Assembly (NCBI RefSeq): GCF_009730915.1
Contig: NC_052472.1
Span: 1,860,001 to 1,924,000 of the forward strand
Direction of reading: 5' to 3'
DNA: 64,000 bases
Source of the DNA: Dioscorea cayenensis subsp. rotundata
Taxonomy: Eukaryota; Streptophyta; Magnoliopsida; Dioscoreales; Dioscoreaceae
The notes below the pieces were generated by a model. That model searched no databases. It had not been told where the DNA came from and saw only the letters and a list, made by a program, of their open reading frames with translations. Of this stretch, positions 1 through 10,708 are shown in pieces. A program made the position numbers and the translations under genes. Positions within the stretch are counted from its first letter, which is position 1, and each line of letters opens with the position of its first letter.

Positions 1-250
1 ATCTCCTTGGAAGTTGGCACACATCTCCAAGCTCATGAACTCCTCTTGTGTCTTGATCCTTGAATTGAACAAGAACTCCCAAAATGTGTCTTTATAGCCT
101 ATCTTTGCTTTTTTTTCTCCCTTCAAGGCATTTACAACCTAATTGCATAAAAGAACACCAAATACACTATATGAGACATAAACCATGGTAAAAATGATGC
201 TCAATGCATGTAAAACATATAGAAAAATATGTCTACTCAAGTACTTATCA
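1..250 (-). mobile_element. LTR fragment, minus strand, 5' terminus at 250
   Basis: Read on the minus strand, this stretch begins at 250 with tgataagtacttgagtag, the same kind of TGATAAGT start as the B/C-family LTRs further right. It runs off the left edge of the window. It joins directly onto the plus-strand LTR of element A at 251, so it looks like a younger element inserted into that LTR, with its other end outside the window. No reading frame is expected or seen. Confidence 0.6.
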
Positions 251-1709
251 CCGAGCACTGTAGCAGCACTGTACTATGAAAACTTGAAGAAAATGCTAAG
301 GTTGGAGTTTCATGCGGACAACCATATGGTGCGAAGACGGCCGCATGAAGTACTGTAGTAGTTTACTATAGCAGTTCACTGTAGCAACTTACATGAATTT
401 CAGAATTTTCCTAGAATCTTCATAACCCATATGCCGGCCGCATGCCAGGCCACATGGCATGCCGAGAAGGGTTTTAAGAAAAGTTTTAGAGAAATTTTGG
501 ATGGGGGAAGACTCTTGTTCTTGGAGATCAACTTCACCACTCCGGATTCGAGCTAGAAGAAGAGTTTAGAGGGCATTTCCAAGGAGAGAACGATGAGGAA
601 AGCGAGATACGATAAGATCCACTCCTTGATCAATACTTTGAGGAGGTTGTAGATGAGGGAAGCCACCCCTTAAGTGGCGTCTTTGAAAGCTCATCTTTAA
701 GGGATCCAAGCGTCATTCGGGTTCCAACCTTTAAGGGAGTTTTTATCATGCTTTGTTTGGTTGTTTTCATGGATTTGATTATGTGTTTTGTGACTATGAA
801 CAACTAAACCCCCAAGGTTGCCGGATGTAGATAAACCTTGGGGTGAACTTGCTTGTATGATTGCTTAAGTTCCTTTAAATGCATGTTGTTTAACTTTGTG
901 ATTCAAGCTTTGTGTTCTTTGATGTGTTGAATTGCATGATAATTCTATGGTTCGACTCCTAGGTTATACTTGGATGCGCGGGATGCGCCATTGTATTAGA
1001 CTCACATAGCTTGAAAGGGGTCTTTGTATAAGTACACCGAGGGATTCGGGTATTTTATACCCTTCCAACCATTAGGGATAAACCTATGTGTGTTTGACCC
1101 TAATTTGAGAATTCCCTGTCCGTATTGTAATCGTAGGATGATTTGGCCATAAGAAACTCCGGACCAATACTTAAAGGGGCAAAGAAAACCAGGTACCCGA
1201 CCCGGTTTTTAAAACCGGATTGGGTACCCGATTTTTCGAATCGGAAAAAGCTTGACCCGTATCCGACCCGGTTTAAACCGGGTAATAAAAACCGGATACC
1301 CGGTTTAAACTGGATCGGACATCGGATATCCGGATCCAAATTTAAGTTTTATCTACTCCATGGATTTTTTTTTATATGAGAAACTTGTAACTTATAAAGA
1401 GGATTAAAACCTTACATTATTCTCTCCACGAAAAATGTCAAAAAAATAATAAAAAGTTTCATCAATCTTAGACATAGGGATTTGGAATTTTTTTTCCTTT
1501 TACTTTTAACCCTAGAAGATTTAAAATTTATTAATATGTATATATATAATTTATATAACTATATAAGTAATTCTTTAAGTATTTAAATGAGGGATTTTAA
1601 TTTTTTTTCTACTTATGCCCTTCTCAAATTTTAAATTTATTAATATATATAATAAAAAAAATCCAAATCCCTCATTTAAACCCTTTAAGATATATTATTA
1701 TATATCTTA

Positions 1710-1744
<35 letters not shown>

Positions 1745-2416
1745 TAAAGGGTTTAAATGAGGGGTTTGAATTTTTTTTCTTTTTTACTTTTAGACCTTAT
1801 AAAATTTAAATATATTATATATCTAATTATCTATCTATATACAATTATATATATAAATGAATATATTAAAAACATGATCGGATTCGGATACCCGGTTTTT
1901 AATTTCTCCCAACCAGTATCTGATCATGTTTTAACCTTGAAAATTTGGACCGAGTACCCGACCCTCTTTTTCGGAGTGGGTACCCAAAAAATTCAGATTA
2001 AAAACCGTATATCGGATCAAATCATCGGATCCGGATTTTTTTGCTCACCCCTAAATACTTATACAGGATTAGGGGGAATAATCGAGGGAGTCGGGATTAT
2101 CCATTTTTGGAATTTCTTGGTCCAATTCACCATTGCCTTGTAATTTTAGTATTCTCAAGTATTAGTAGCCCCAGGGGGATCCAAATCCGTGACCATTCTC
2201 ACATCTTAACCCTCACTTGTATTTTTTCTTTATTGTAGACACTTAGTAGAGACTTTCTAATTCTTTTTATAGTTTTAGCACAACACTCGAATTATTAGGC
2301 CAAAGAACATGCAGAGAGGAAGCAAGGGTAGCTTCACAGGCCCTGGGAATATGACTCCTTCATGCTTGTGCGAGGGGTATTACTTAACGACCCCGTGCAC
2401 TTGTGAGGCTCGACTA
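251..2416 (+). mobile_element. LTR of Ty3/gypsy element A (left-truncated, interrupted)
   Basis: This non-coding stretch ends about 6 bp before a tRNA-Asp primer binding site, as a plant Ty3/gypsy 5' LTR does. Its last part (ggtattact...gaccc) resembles the end of the solo LTR at 8286-8325. Its left end is lost at the junction with the minus-strand LTR at 250. It is interrupted at 1174-2053 by a hAT-like MITE. It carries several copies of the motif ctgtagca, also seen in the other LTRs of this window. The exact 3' end is uncertain because no clean CA terminus is left. Confidence 0.65.
1174..2053. mobile_element. hAT-like MITE with 8-bp target duplication
   Basis: The octamer aatactta occurs at 1166-1173 and again at 2054-2061, exactly flanking this 880-bp AT-rich segment. 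The ends are imperfect inverted repeats: aaggggcaaagaaaa on the left and, read inward from the right, taggggtgagcaaaaa. The ends are rich in gtacccg/cggatcc-type motifs. The middle holds an internal inverted repeat of the phrase cctcatttaaaccctttaag and its complement around an AT run (about 1575-1765). The 8-bp duplication and GGGGTGAGC-type end are typical of hAT elements. There is no transposase, so it is non-autonomous. Confidence 0.85.
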
Positions 2417-2422
2417 AGTTTT

Positions 2423-2440
2423 TGGCGCCGTTGCCGGGGA
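2423..2440 (+). other. Primer binding site, tRNA-Asp type (element A)
   Basis: The sequence tggcgccgttgccgggga is complementary to the 3' end of plant tRNA-Asp (including its CCA). It marks the start of minus-strand DNA synthesis in Athila/Tat-type Ty3/gypsy elements and fixes the orientation of element A as plus. Confidence 0.93.
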
Positions 2441-2679
2441 CCTACGATGAATACACGAAAAACTTGGAACTTGGTTATTTAGCCATTTATTTGCATTTTA
2501 TTTCTTTTTTATTACCTTACTGTATATTCTTATTTTCCTTTCCTTTCTCATTATTGTATCTTACCTCCGCGTTTGATTTTTGTAAATACTTTTTTTCTCC
2601 TCTTATAATTATGGCTTTAACTGATGATTGGACTAAATACTACTATTTATAGGACCCATACCTTCATTGCCTAAGTGAA

Positions 2680-3258
2680 TTGTCAGGAGGAATCGAATTG
2701 ACAGGGTTGGGTAGTATACTTTTCGATAATGAGCAGTGGAAAAACAAGTATTGCATTGAACCAAACACCCTTGATCTGGCGAAGCAAAATGTATATGACT
2801 TCTTCATGAAATTTATGGAATTAGATGAGATAACCCTAGTGGTGGAGCAGAATCCACCGATTTTTTCCCCTGTGCCCACTAGTGAGGAACTGAAGAGCAT
2901 ATTAGACAACTCCTCAGTGCTAATTCAGCTGACTAAGGAAAATGCATATCAAATGAGGCCTGACAGTTATGAAGAAATAAGTCATGTCCAAGGAAGTGAT
3001 TTAGACTTATCAGACTTCGAGGTTCATGCCATGGGAGACAGTTCAGATAATGGTAGTTCATCAGGAGAGGAAAAAAGAGGTTTCGAAGATACTAATCTTG
3101 ATAAATATGGGAGATTGAAGTTGTCAATTGAAGAACCACCAGAGTTAGAATTGAAACCACTACCCAAACACCTAAAGTACGCATTTTTGGCCGAGGGATC
3201 CAAACTTCCAGTCATCATTGCTTCAGATCTAACAATTGAGGAAAAAATAGGCGTTTGA
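2680..3258 (+). pseudogene. Element A polyprotein segment upstream of RT
   Basis: An open frame of 192 residues sits just upstream of the reverse transcriptase remains and in the same orientation. The C-terminal part contains PPELELKPLPKHLKYAFL, the conserved linker that precedes RT in plant Ty3/gypsy polyproteins. The middle is acidic (a Ser/Asp/Glu-rich stretch near residues 105-130). The frame also reads open upstream of the Met, so this Met is probably not a true start. It ends at a stop just before RT, so the element cannot make a full polyprotein. Confidence 0.75.
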
Positions 3259-4690
3259 GTGTAGTTAAGAAATATAAAAAAGCAATCGTTTGGAGAATTT
3301 CCGATATCAAGGGGATCAATTCTTCTTTTTATACCCATAAGGTACTCATGGAAGAAAACTATAGGCCAACAGTAATACCTCAATGAAGACCCAACCACAA
3401 CATGAAAGAGATGGTGCAAAATGAGGTCATCAAGCTTCTTGATGCATGCATTATCTATCCCATCTTTGACAGTGCATGGGTTAGTCCAGTGCAGGTGGTA
3501 CCAAAAAAAGGGGGTTGATGGTTATCACTAATGAAAAGAATGAGCTTGTTCCCACTAGAACTGTCACAGGTTGGTGAGTGTGCATAGACTATAGGAAACT
3601 TAATGAAGCCACATGGAAGGACCATTTTCCCCTATCCTTTATTGACCAGATGCTTGAATGTTTAGCAGGACACTCGTACTACTACTTCTTGGATGGTCTC
3701 TCTGGTTACTTTCAGATTCCCATTGCCCTAGAAGATCAAGAGAAGACCCCCTTCACTTGTTTGTATGGCACATTCGCTTTACCATCATATGCCCTTCGGG
3801 CTGTGTAATGTAGTGGCCACATTTCAGAGGTGCATGATGGCAATCTTTAAAGATATGGTAGAAGACATCATGGAGGTATTTATGGATGACTTCTTGGTCT
3901 TCAATTACTCATTTGAGTTATGCCTCAAACATGTGGAACGAGTTCTGGGCCGGTGCGAGGGACCAATTTGGTTCTCAATTTGGAAAAATGTCACTTTATT
4001 ATCAAGAAGGGTATAGTGCTTGGGCATAAGATTTCAAAAAAGAGAATTGAAGTAGATAAGGTAAAAGTTTCCACCATAAGAAAACTACCCCCTTTGACTT
4101 CAGTGAAGGCTATCAGAAGCTTCTGGGTCATACCTAGTTCTATAGGACATTTGTCAAGAACTTCTCTTCGATTACTCGACAATTGACGAGGTTAATTAAA
4201 AAAGATGGCCCTTTTGAGTTTAATGAAGAATGCATGAATGCTTTTATCAGCTTGAAGGAATAGCTTATGGAGGCACCAATCATAGTTTCCCTAGATTTGA
4301 ATTTGTCATTTGAATTGATATGTGATGCAAGTGATTATCCAGTTGGGGCAGTACTTAGGCAGCGATAGGATAGCTAGTTTTATCCTATCTATTATGCGAG
4401 CAAGACTTTGAAAACAACGCAGGAAAATTACACGACCATTGAGAAGGAATTAGTTGAAGTGGTTTTTGCTTTTGAAAAATTCCGGTTATACATGGTGCTA
4501 TGTAAAGTAATCGTGTACATTGATCACTCTGCACTGAAATACTTGTTGAACAAATCAGATGCCAAGCCTCATTGATTCATTGGGTACTTCTGCTATAAGA
4601 GTTTGATTTGGAGATAAGGGATAAAAGGGGAATGGAGAATTTGGAAGTAGATTACCTTTCTAGATTTGAGGTACCTCATGAGAATGTTTT
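3259..4690 (+). pseudogene. Element A reverse transcriptase and RNase H (broken)
   Basis: RT motifs are spread over several frames. VSPVQVVPKKGG lies near 3480-3520, CIDYRKLNEAT near 3580, FLDGLSGYFQIPI near 3690-3725, and the catalytic FMDDF motif (YXDD-type box with Tyr replaced by Phe) near 3880. RNase H follows at about 4265-4560, with the first catalytic Asp in LICDASDYPVGAVL and the later ENYTTIEKEL segment. Several in-frame stops and frameshifts separate the blocks, so it is a dead copy. It copied RNA into DNA in an ancestral active element. Confidence 0.85.
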
Positions 4691-4889
4691 GGCAAAGAGC
4701 GAGATAAATGATACATTCCCTGGAGAGCAACTTTATAGCATTCGGATAGTAATGGACAAAGAGTTTGGTTAGCCAACATCACAAACTACTTGGCTGCTAG
4801 GACCTTCACAAAGTGGCTCACTTATCAACAAAGGTAGAAATTTTTCTGAGATTTAAAGTACTATATATGGGAAGATCCTTATCTTTTTA

Positions 4890-5692
4890 GGGTTTGTGCT
4901 GATTTAGTGGTAAAAAGATGTGTGTCGCAAAAGGAAGGGCAAAATATTCTGAAACATTGGCATTCAAGTTCAACCTGAGGCCATTACAGTGCAAACCACA
5001 CAACAAGGAAGATTTTAGATACATGATTTTACTAGCCTTTTATGTTCGAAGATGCATGAGAATATGTACTCAGATGTGATAAATGCCAACGTGCAGGAAA
5101 TCTCTCTCGCTGGGATGAAATGCCTCAAAATTGGGATCAAGTTTGTGAAGTCTTCGACGTTTGGGGTATTGACTTTATGGGGCCATTTCTTAATTCTCAT
5201 GGTCACAAATTCATTTTAGTGGAAGTTAACTATTTGTCAAGATGGGTTGAAGCACAAGCCCTCCCAACAAATGATGCAAGAATGGTGGTAAAATTTTTAA
5301 AGAAATGGTTCTCCAGGTTTGGCACATCAAGAGAAATTATCAGTGACAGGGGCACTCATTTTTGTAATTCACAGTTTGAGAAGATTCTGAAATGGTATGG
5401 TGTCTCTCACAGAGCCACCACACCATATCACACTCAGACCAATGGGCAAGTCGAAGTTTCAAATAGGGAGTTGAAACAAACCTTGGAGAAGACAGTTGCC
5501 AATCGCAGAAAAGACTGGGATGATCATTTAGATGATGCACTTTGGGCCTACAGAACTACCTATAAGACATCCACAGAAGTCTCTCCTTACAAACTGGTCT
5601 ATGGAAAAGCTTGTCATCTACCCATTGAACTGGAACATCGGGCATACTGGGCCATTAAGCAGCTCAATTTTGATCCTCACTTAACAGGTTAG
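4890..5692 (+). pseudogene. Element A integrase
   Basis: The core (5120-5692, 190 codons) is still open. The catalytic triad is visible: Asp18 in VWGIDFMGP, Asp76 in IISDRGTHF and Glu112 in GQVEVSNRE, counted from the Met at 5120, which gives the DD35E spacing of retroviral-type integrases. Remnants of the HHCC zinc-binding region ([12 protein letters not shown] read across a frame break) lie at about 5065-5115. The C-terminal part keeps [19 protein letters not shown], typical of plant Ty3/gypsy integrases. Upstream stops mean it is not expressed as part of a polyprotein. Confidence 0.9.
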
Positions 5693-7022
5693 AAGAGAAA
5701 ACTCTAGTTAAATGAATTAGAGGAGTGGCCAACTATGGCTTATAAAAATTTAGCTCCCTACGAGAAAAGGCCGAAGGAATATTGATAAGTGCTTGGACGA
5801 TAAGAATATGAAGTGTTCTTTCCTTGTGTTGAGCATTACTTTTCTCAAGTTTTAATGCTAATATGGGTGTATTTATGTTACTTTCATGCAGGTAGGATTG
5901 TGAGGCCGATTATGAGAGAAAGAAGCCAATGTGGGTCGTAATGCACTAATTTGGAGGAAATCTTGCTAAGGTTCAAACGCGAGACATAGGTCGGGTTCCA
6001 GATGCAGGAATGTGTGCCAACCTCATCGTACTCGAGTTAGCACAACTATTTGGAGGGGTATAAGGGCAGTCACATTCAAGCATTCCAACTTGTGCATATA
6101 GAACAAGATCTCCACCAACATGTCTGTTATTAAAGAAGCAAGGTGATCCACGACGTAAATGTGTGCCCGTTTGCGTTACCTCGATGAAAGTATGGATTCG
6201 GGAGTATTTTAGGCCGGTACAGTAGCAGGGTATTCTAGAAAATACTATAGTAAAAATAATGCAGTAGTACTGTTTACAGCCGACCAAGAAAATAGGAAAA
6301 CAGAGAATCCACACGGACATGTGGAAATTCCACACGCCGGTGTGAAAAATCCACAGGGGCACCCACATGGGTGTGTGGATTCCCGATTCCATCCCTTTAA
6401 AAGCCGATTTAAGCCCTGATTTCAGCATTCTTTTCTCCATTTTTTCCCTAACTTGATAGAGGGCAGCGGCTAGGGTTTTGAGATGTATTGGCTAGGGCCT
6501 TGGAGAGGTTATACGGCTCTGACATTGCACGCCGTTTGGAAGAAGGTTAGTGGGAGAGCTTTCGTTAGCACCAATCCTGCGAGGTGTATCCTAGGCCGGA
6601 CAAAGGGACCCTTCCGACGAGTAGAGGACTCTCCACAAGACCATTGCCATGACTTACGAGGCATTTTTCTTTGGATGCTTTGTTTTTACATTCGATTTCA
6701 TTGATTGTATCTAGATCCATGGAGAGCTAAAGCCCTAGTGGATATTTGGGTATTTGTGAACCCTAGGATGTATTCGTTTCATTGAATCTCTTTATTATGC
6801 TTTCAAGTAATTGATGTTTATTGTGTGTTAAAATCTTGGAGACTTGATTGTATGAATACTCCCCTGTGGTGACACTAGGGTTGAGAGTTCTTGTTGGTAA
6901 CTCTTGTGAGTGAGTGACACACCATGAGAGTTAGACAAAGCTAGATTGGAGAGGGTTGAGAGGGTGAGTCGAGAGGTAGCGGAGCATCCCCTTTCCCCTC
7001 CAGTGTGATCTATCCCGCCTCC

Positions 7023-8325
7023 TAATAAGTGTCTAAATGTACGTATTTGAGTGTATGTATTTGTTACCTCTAGCATGTATTTTCATTAGAATTGATGCCC
7101 GTTTTGTGCTTAATCGTGTGTTATTTGCTTTGCAGGGCATGGGAATACCATGGATGACATGAGGATATGATTTGGGTGAAAAAGAGAAGAAAACCATGGT
7201 GCGGCACTATAGGCATTCACTGTAGCAAGATTACTGCAGCACCAAAATTGCACCAAGATTACTGTAGATGTCACTGTAGCACATGCAGAGTTTCAAGTCA
7301 GGATTTGGATCATAGCATACGGCCTCAATGCTGCCCGGTATAGATCCCGGGATGATCACTGTAGCTATAATAGAAGATATTTACTTGATGGAGTTTGTCT
7401 ACCCCAAATAGTGTCAATGTTGAGCTCCATAGCGAGTGGTATGGCACTCAGGATGGAGGCCATAGCGAGTGGCATAGCACTCAGGATGGAGGCCATAGGG
7501 AGTGGTATAGCACTTGGTATAACACTCAGGATGGGGGCCATAGGGAGTGGTATAGCACTCGGGATGGATGCCATCAAGGGGGTATGATGAGTGGTATATA
7601 GAGGGATTTTTGAAGAAAGATGGGGGACTTTTTGGCTGGACTTCTTGGAGACTCTTGGGTAGACTTTTGAAGTTTTTTTTTGGGCAGCCATCACTTGGAG
7701 GAAGGAGAGAAACGAAGACACCATTCTTTGGGAGAGTTTGGCTTGAAGCTTGGGAAGATCAAGAGCTTGAACTTAAAGGGGAAGCCTCATCATCAAAGGA
7801 GGGGAAGCATTCGGCATCTCTAGGGCTAGAAGAAGCATCATTCGGCCGGCATTCTCTCTCCTCTTCATCATTCGGACTAGGGAGTGTCATTTATGCATTT
7901 ACTAAGGAGAGATCCTTGTCATCGTTAAGTGTTCCTTGTTGCATGATCTCCATTTGTACAGGATTAGGGTTTAGCCACCGAGAAATTGGGGTTGAACTAT
8001 TATTGAGATCCGTCGGTCTAAATCACGCGTGCCATGTATTTTCATGCATCTTTATATCTTGATGACCCCTCTTGGGAATCCTCATCCCTAGGCCTATTCT
8101 TATCATCATTGCTCTTGTGATTTTCTTGCTTGACTTGGAGTTGTTACACTTGTGTTTTATTTACAATCTTGCTTGTATTAGATTAGTATACCATGCTTGA
8201 ATTGTAAGGTTAGAAAGTGAGTGATGGAGGAGTAATAGGAGCTCCTTAACCCTGTGGAATACGATCCTTGGGCTTTTGCTCAAGGTATTACTTGGCGACC
8301 CTGTACACTTACGGGTAATCAATCA
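7023..8325 (+). mobile_element. Solo LTR inserted in LTR copy 0
   Basis: The pentamer cctcc at 7018-7022 is repeated at 8326-8330, and the sequence on either side matches a continuous stretch in the uninterrupted LTR copies (around 11940). The inserted 1,303 bp starts taataagtgtctaaatg (a degraded TG start) and ends aatcaatca, as an LTR does. There is no internal region, so it is a solo LTR left by recombination. Orientation is inferred from its likeness to the end of the element A LTR (tattactt...gaccc near 8286-8300). It carries ctgtagca motifs and a tandem repeat at 7428-7572. Confidence 0.88.
7428..7572. repeat. Tandem repeat, about 32-bp unit, four copies
   Basis: The unit ccatagcgagtggtatgg... 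with tcaggatggagg recurs four times inside the solo LTR, the third copy with a 12-bp extra segment. It keeps both strands open by chance (an open frame rich in HSEW/DGG on one strand and PLPMA/ILS on the other), which is not evidence of a gene. Confidence 0.85.
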
Positions 8326-8973
8326 CCTCCACATTCCAAGAGTTCTTTGTGGCCATAGTAGAGTGAATGTGCTAAGTGATGACTTTCTACTGGGGCTTAG
8401 TTGCGAGTGCAACAGAGTGAAGCGTTGAAGTGATTTACCCACCTAGGGCTTAATTGTGGATTGACATCTTCCACCTAGACCAAAGGGTTAGGTCTATACA
8501 TAGGAATAGGGTTTATCACTTGGAATCCCTAGAGCTCATTGTAATTCTATGCGAGAGCGAGGTTGAGAGGTTATTCAATCTCTCCTCCGGGACATGTATA
8601 GAGTTAGGCATGGTTGACCTTAGATTTGGGATCATATAATTAAGGATTTCCACGACTCATTGTTGCATCAATTAAGAAATATAATAGAGGGTTCTTGCAA
8701 TTAAAACAATTGTCCTAGGCGGATCAATATCCGGGAACCCCATATATCGATTACCTTATCTTCTCCTTTACTTGTGCCCTCTATCTTGTTGCTTTTATTT
8801 CCGTTATTTCATATTTTGTCACTTATCACTATTCATCCTCCACATTAGTTAAGAAACAACTTAAGTGTCTTTATTGCCTACTCTCTATGGATACGATACC
8901 CACTCATATAGGATTATTACTTCGACACCCGTGCACTTGCGGTTTATACGCATATACGGACGTGTCAAGTTTT

Positions 8974-8991
8974 TGGCACCGTTGCCGGGGA
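8974..8991 (+). other. Primer binding site, tRNA-Asp type (copy 0)
   Basis: tggcaccgttgccgggga differs from the tRNA-Asp complement at one base (GCACC for GCGCC). It lies 6 bp after the LTR end. Confidence 0.9.
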
Positions 8992-9110
8992 GTAGGTATT
9001 TAGAGATACTTTGCACTTTGTTTTCTTAGCTATTCATTTATTCTATTTCATATCTTCTTTTCTATCATCATTTTGATTTTGTTTTCTTTCTTTTGGTACA
9101 GCTCCAGGTT

Positions 9111-10708
9111 ATGACCCGAGGGAACCCTTCGGTATTGATTGAAGGAGATCCTGAGCTCGAACATACACTTAGAAGAAAAAGGGAAAGAACTTGTGCAAGA
9201 ACATTCTAATTTAGCTGATTTGGCAGTGGGAGAGTCTAAAAACCTGGTAGAACAGAATGAGCAGTAGCCGACATTATCTGATTATGCCAGACCTTTAGTG
9301 TTGTGGACACAATCGAGCATTGTGCATCCCCCGATTACAGCTCAGAACTTCGAACTGAAGCGGGCATTCAGCCACATGTTGCAGCAATCCGCACAGTTCA
9401 ATGGTTTGGTCGATGAGGATCCAAACAGTCATATAGAGAACTTTCTCGAGGTGTGTGATATGCCGAAGATAAACGGGGTGACGGATGATGCCATCAAGCT
9501 GAAGCCTTCCCATTTTCCTTAAAGGGGAAAGTGAAGCAGTAGCTACACTCATTACCTAGAGCCTCGATTACCATATGGGTGGAGATGGTAGAAGCTTTTC
9601 GTGCCCGATATTTCCCTCCTTGAAAATGTGCAAAGCTTAGGAATGAGATCTCATCCTTTTTACAATTGGAATTGAAGTCTCTATTTGAGACGTGGGAAAG
9701 TTTCAAGGAGCTCTTAAGAAAGTGCGCGCAACATGGTTTCCCAGAGTGGATGATTGTTCAGACTTTTTACAACGGTTTAAATCCGAGTACAAGGCAACTC
9801 TTGGATGCGGCATCAAGAGGTACCTTAGGTAGCAAGACCCCTTGTGAGGCCCGCCAACTAATTGAAGAAATGGGGTTAAACAGCTACCAATGGAATGCTA
9901 GGGAGAAAGAAAAAAGTGGGCGGCTTCCATGAGATAGATGCAGTAACCTCATTGGCGGCTCAAGTGGAATCATTGAGTAAGAAGTTAAATCTCCTATCTT
10001 TGAATAAAGTGGCGGCCGTGACTACTTGTACCGGCTGCGGTGGAGGACATGCTCCCTCCGATTGCCCGATCTCTATTGGTGATGCATCTTCGGTTGAGAA
10101 TGTCGATTTTGTAGGTAATGCTATGAGGAATCAAGGAAATCCATATAGCAACACCTACAATCCGGGTTGGAAGAGTCATCCTAATTTCTTGTGGAGCAAC
10201 CAAGGTTCACAAAAGGCCATGGGGCCACCAGGTTTCCAACAACAACAACAAGCCCCAAACATGGAAAGCAAAGTTTTAGGTTTGGAGACCCGAATGAACA
10301 TTTTGGAGAAGGCCTTAACTAGGTTTGTGCAGTCATCTGATACAAGGTTCTAAACAGTTGAGGCTACACTTCCCAACCACACCGCCTCTTTGCATAATCT
10401 TGAAAATCAAGTAAGGTAGATTGCGAAGTCCTTATCGGAAAGGCCACAAGGAAGCTTGCTGAGTAACACTGAGACTAATTCTAGAGAGCATGTGAAGGCG
10501 ATCACTTTGAGAAGTGGTCATGGGGTTGAGGGTAAGCTTCCGAGTGAGAAGCCCAATGAACACGTACCAGAGGCACCCCCACCTTTGAAGCCAAGAATCC
10601 CTTATCCCTCTAGATTGAAGAATGAGCAAGGGGATGAACAGTATAAGAAGTTCCTGAGTTTGTTCAAATAACTCCACATCAATATTCCTTTTGTTGAGGC
10701 ATTGGCCC
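9111..10708 (+). pseudogene. Gag remnant, family B/C, copy 0
   Basis: It starts at the ATG of ATGACCCGAGGGAA, the same start as the other two gag copies. Recognisable blocks are the retrotransposon gag core (SHIENFLEVCDMPKINGVTDDA, then QHGFPEWMIVQTFYNGLNPSTRQLLDAA near 9730-9820) and a zinc knuckle CTGCGGGHAPSDC near 10030-10065 with CX2C-X3-H-X4-C spacing. Several frame changes and stops separate the blocks. The frame is cut in the phrase gcattggccc at 10708, where the next LTR begins. The uninterrupted copy continues at 14363. Confidence 0.85.

Larger units (their letters stand above)
2441..5782 (+). mobile_element. Internal region of degenerate Ty3/gypsy element A
   Basis: It contains, in order, a protease-to-RT linker, reverse transcriptase, RNase H and integrase, all broken. 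The gag gene expected just after the primer site is absent: only about 240 bp lies between the primer site and the first pol-type frame, so about 1-2 kb appears deleted. The right end is lost where a B-family LTR starts at 5783, about 90 bp after the integrase frame. The domain order RT-RNase H-IN is that of Ty3/gypsy elements. Confidence 0.88.
5783..8967 (+). mobile_element. LTR of family B/C, copy 0 (interrupted)
   Basis: It starts TGATAAGTGCTTG and ends GTGTCA just before a tRNA-Asp primer site. Minus the inserted solo LTR (7023-8325 plus one 5-bp target copy) it is about 1,877 bp, the length of the other two LTRs of the family. It matches 10709-12583 and 18933-20758 along its whole length but is clearly more diverged. 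It contains palindromic CACGGGCGTG-type motifs near 6310-6375 and ctgtagca motifs. It cuts element A at 5782. Confidence 0.88.

Noticed and set aside
7365..7724. 119-codon minus-strand frame with ILSAIPLAMA repeats.
   Set aside because: It is the reading of a 32-bp tandem repeat in a solo LTR.
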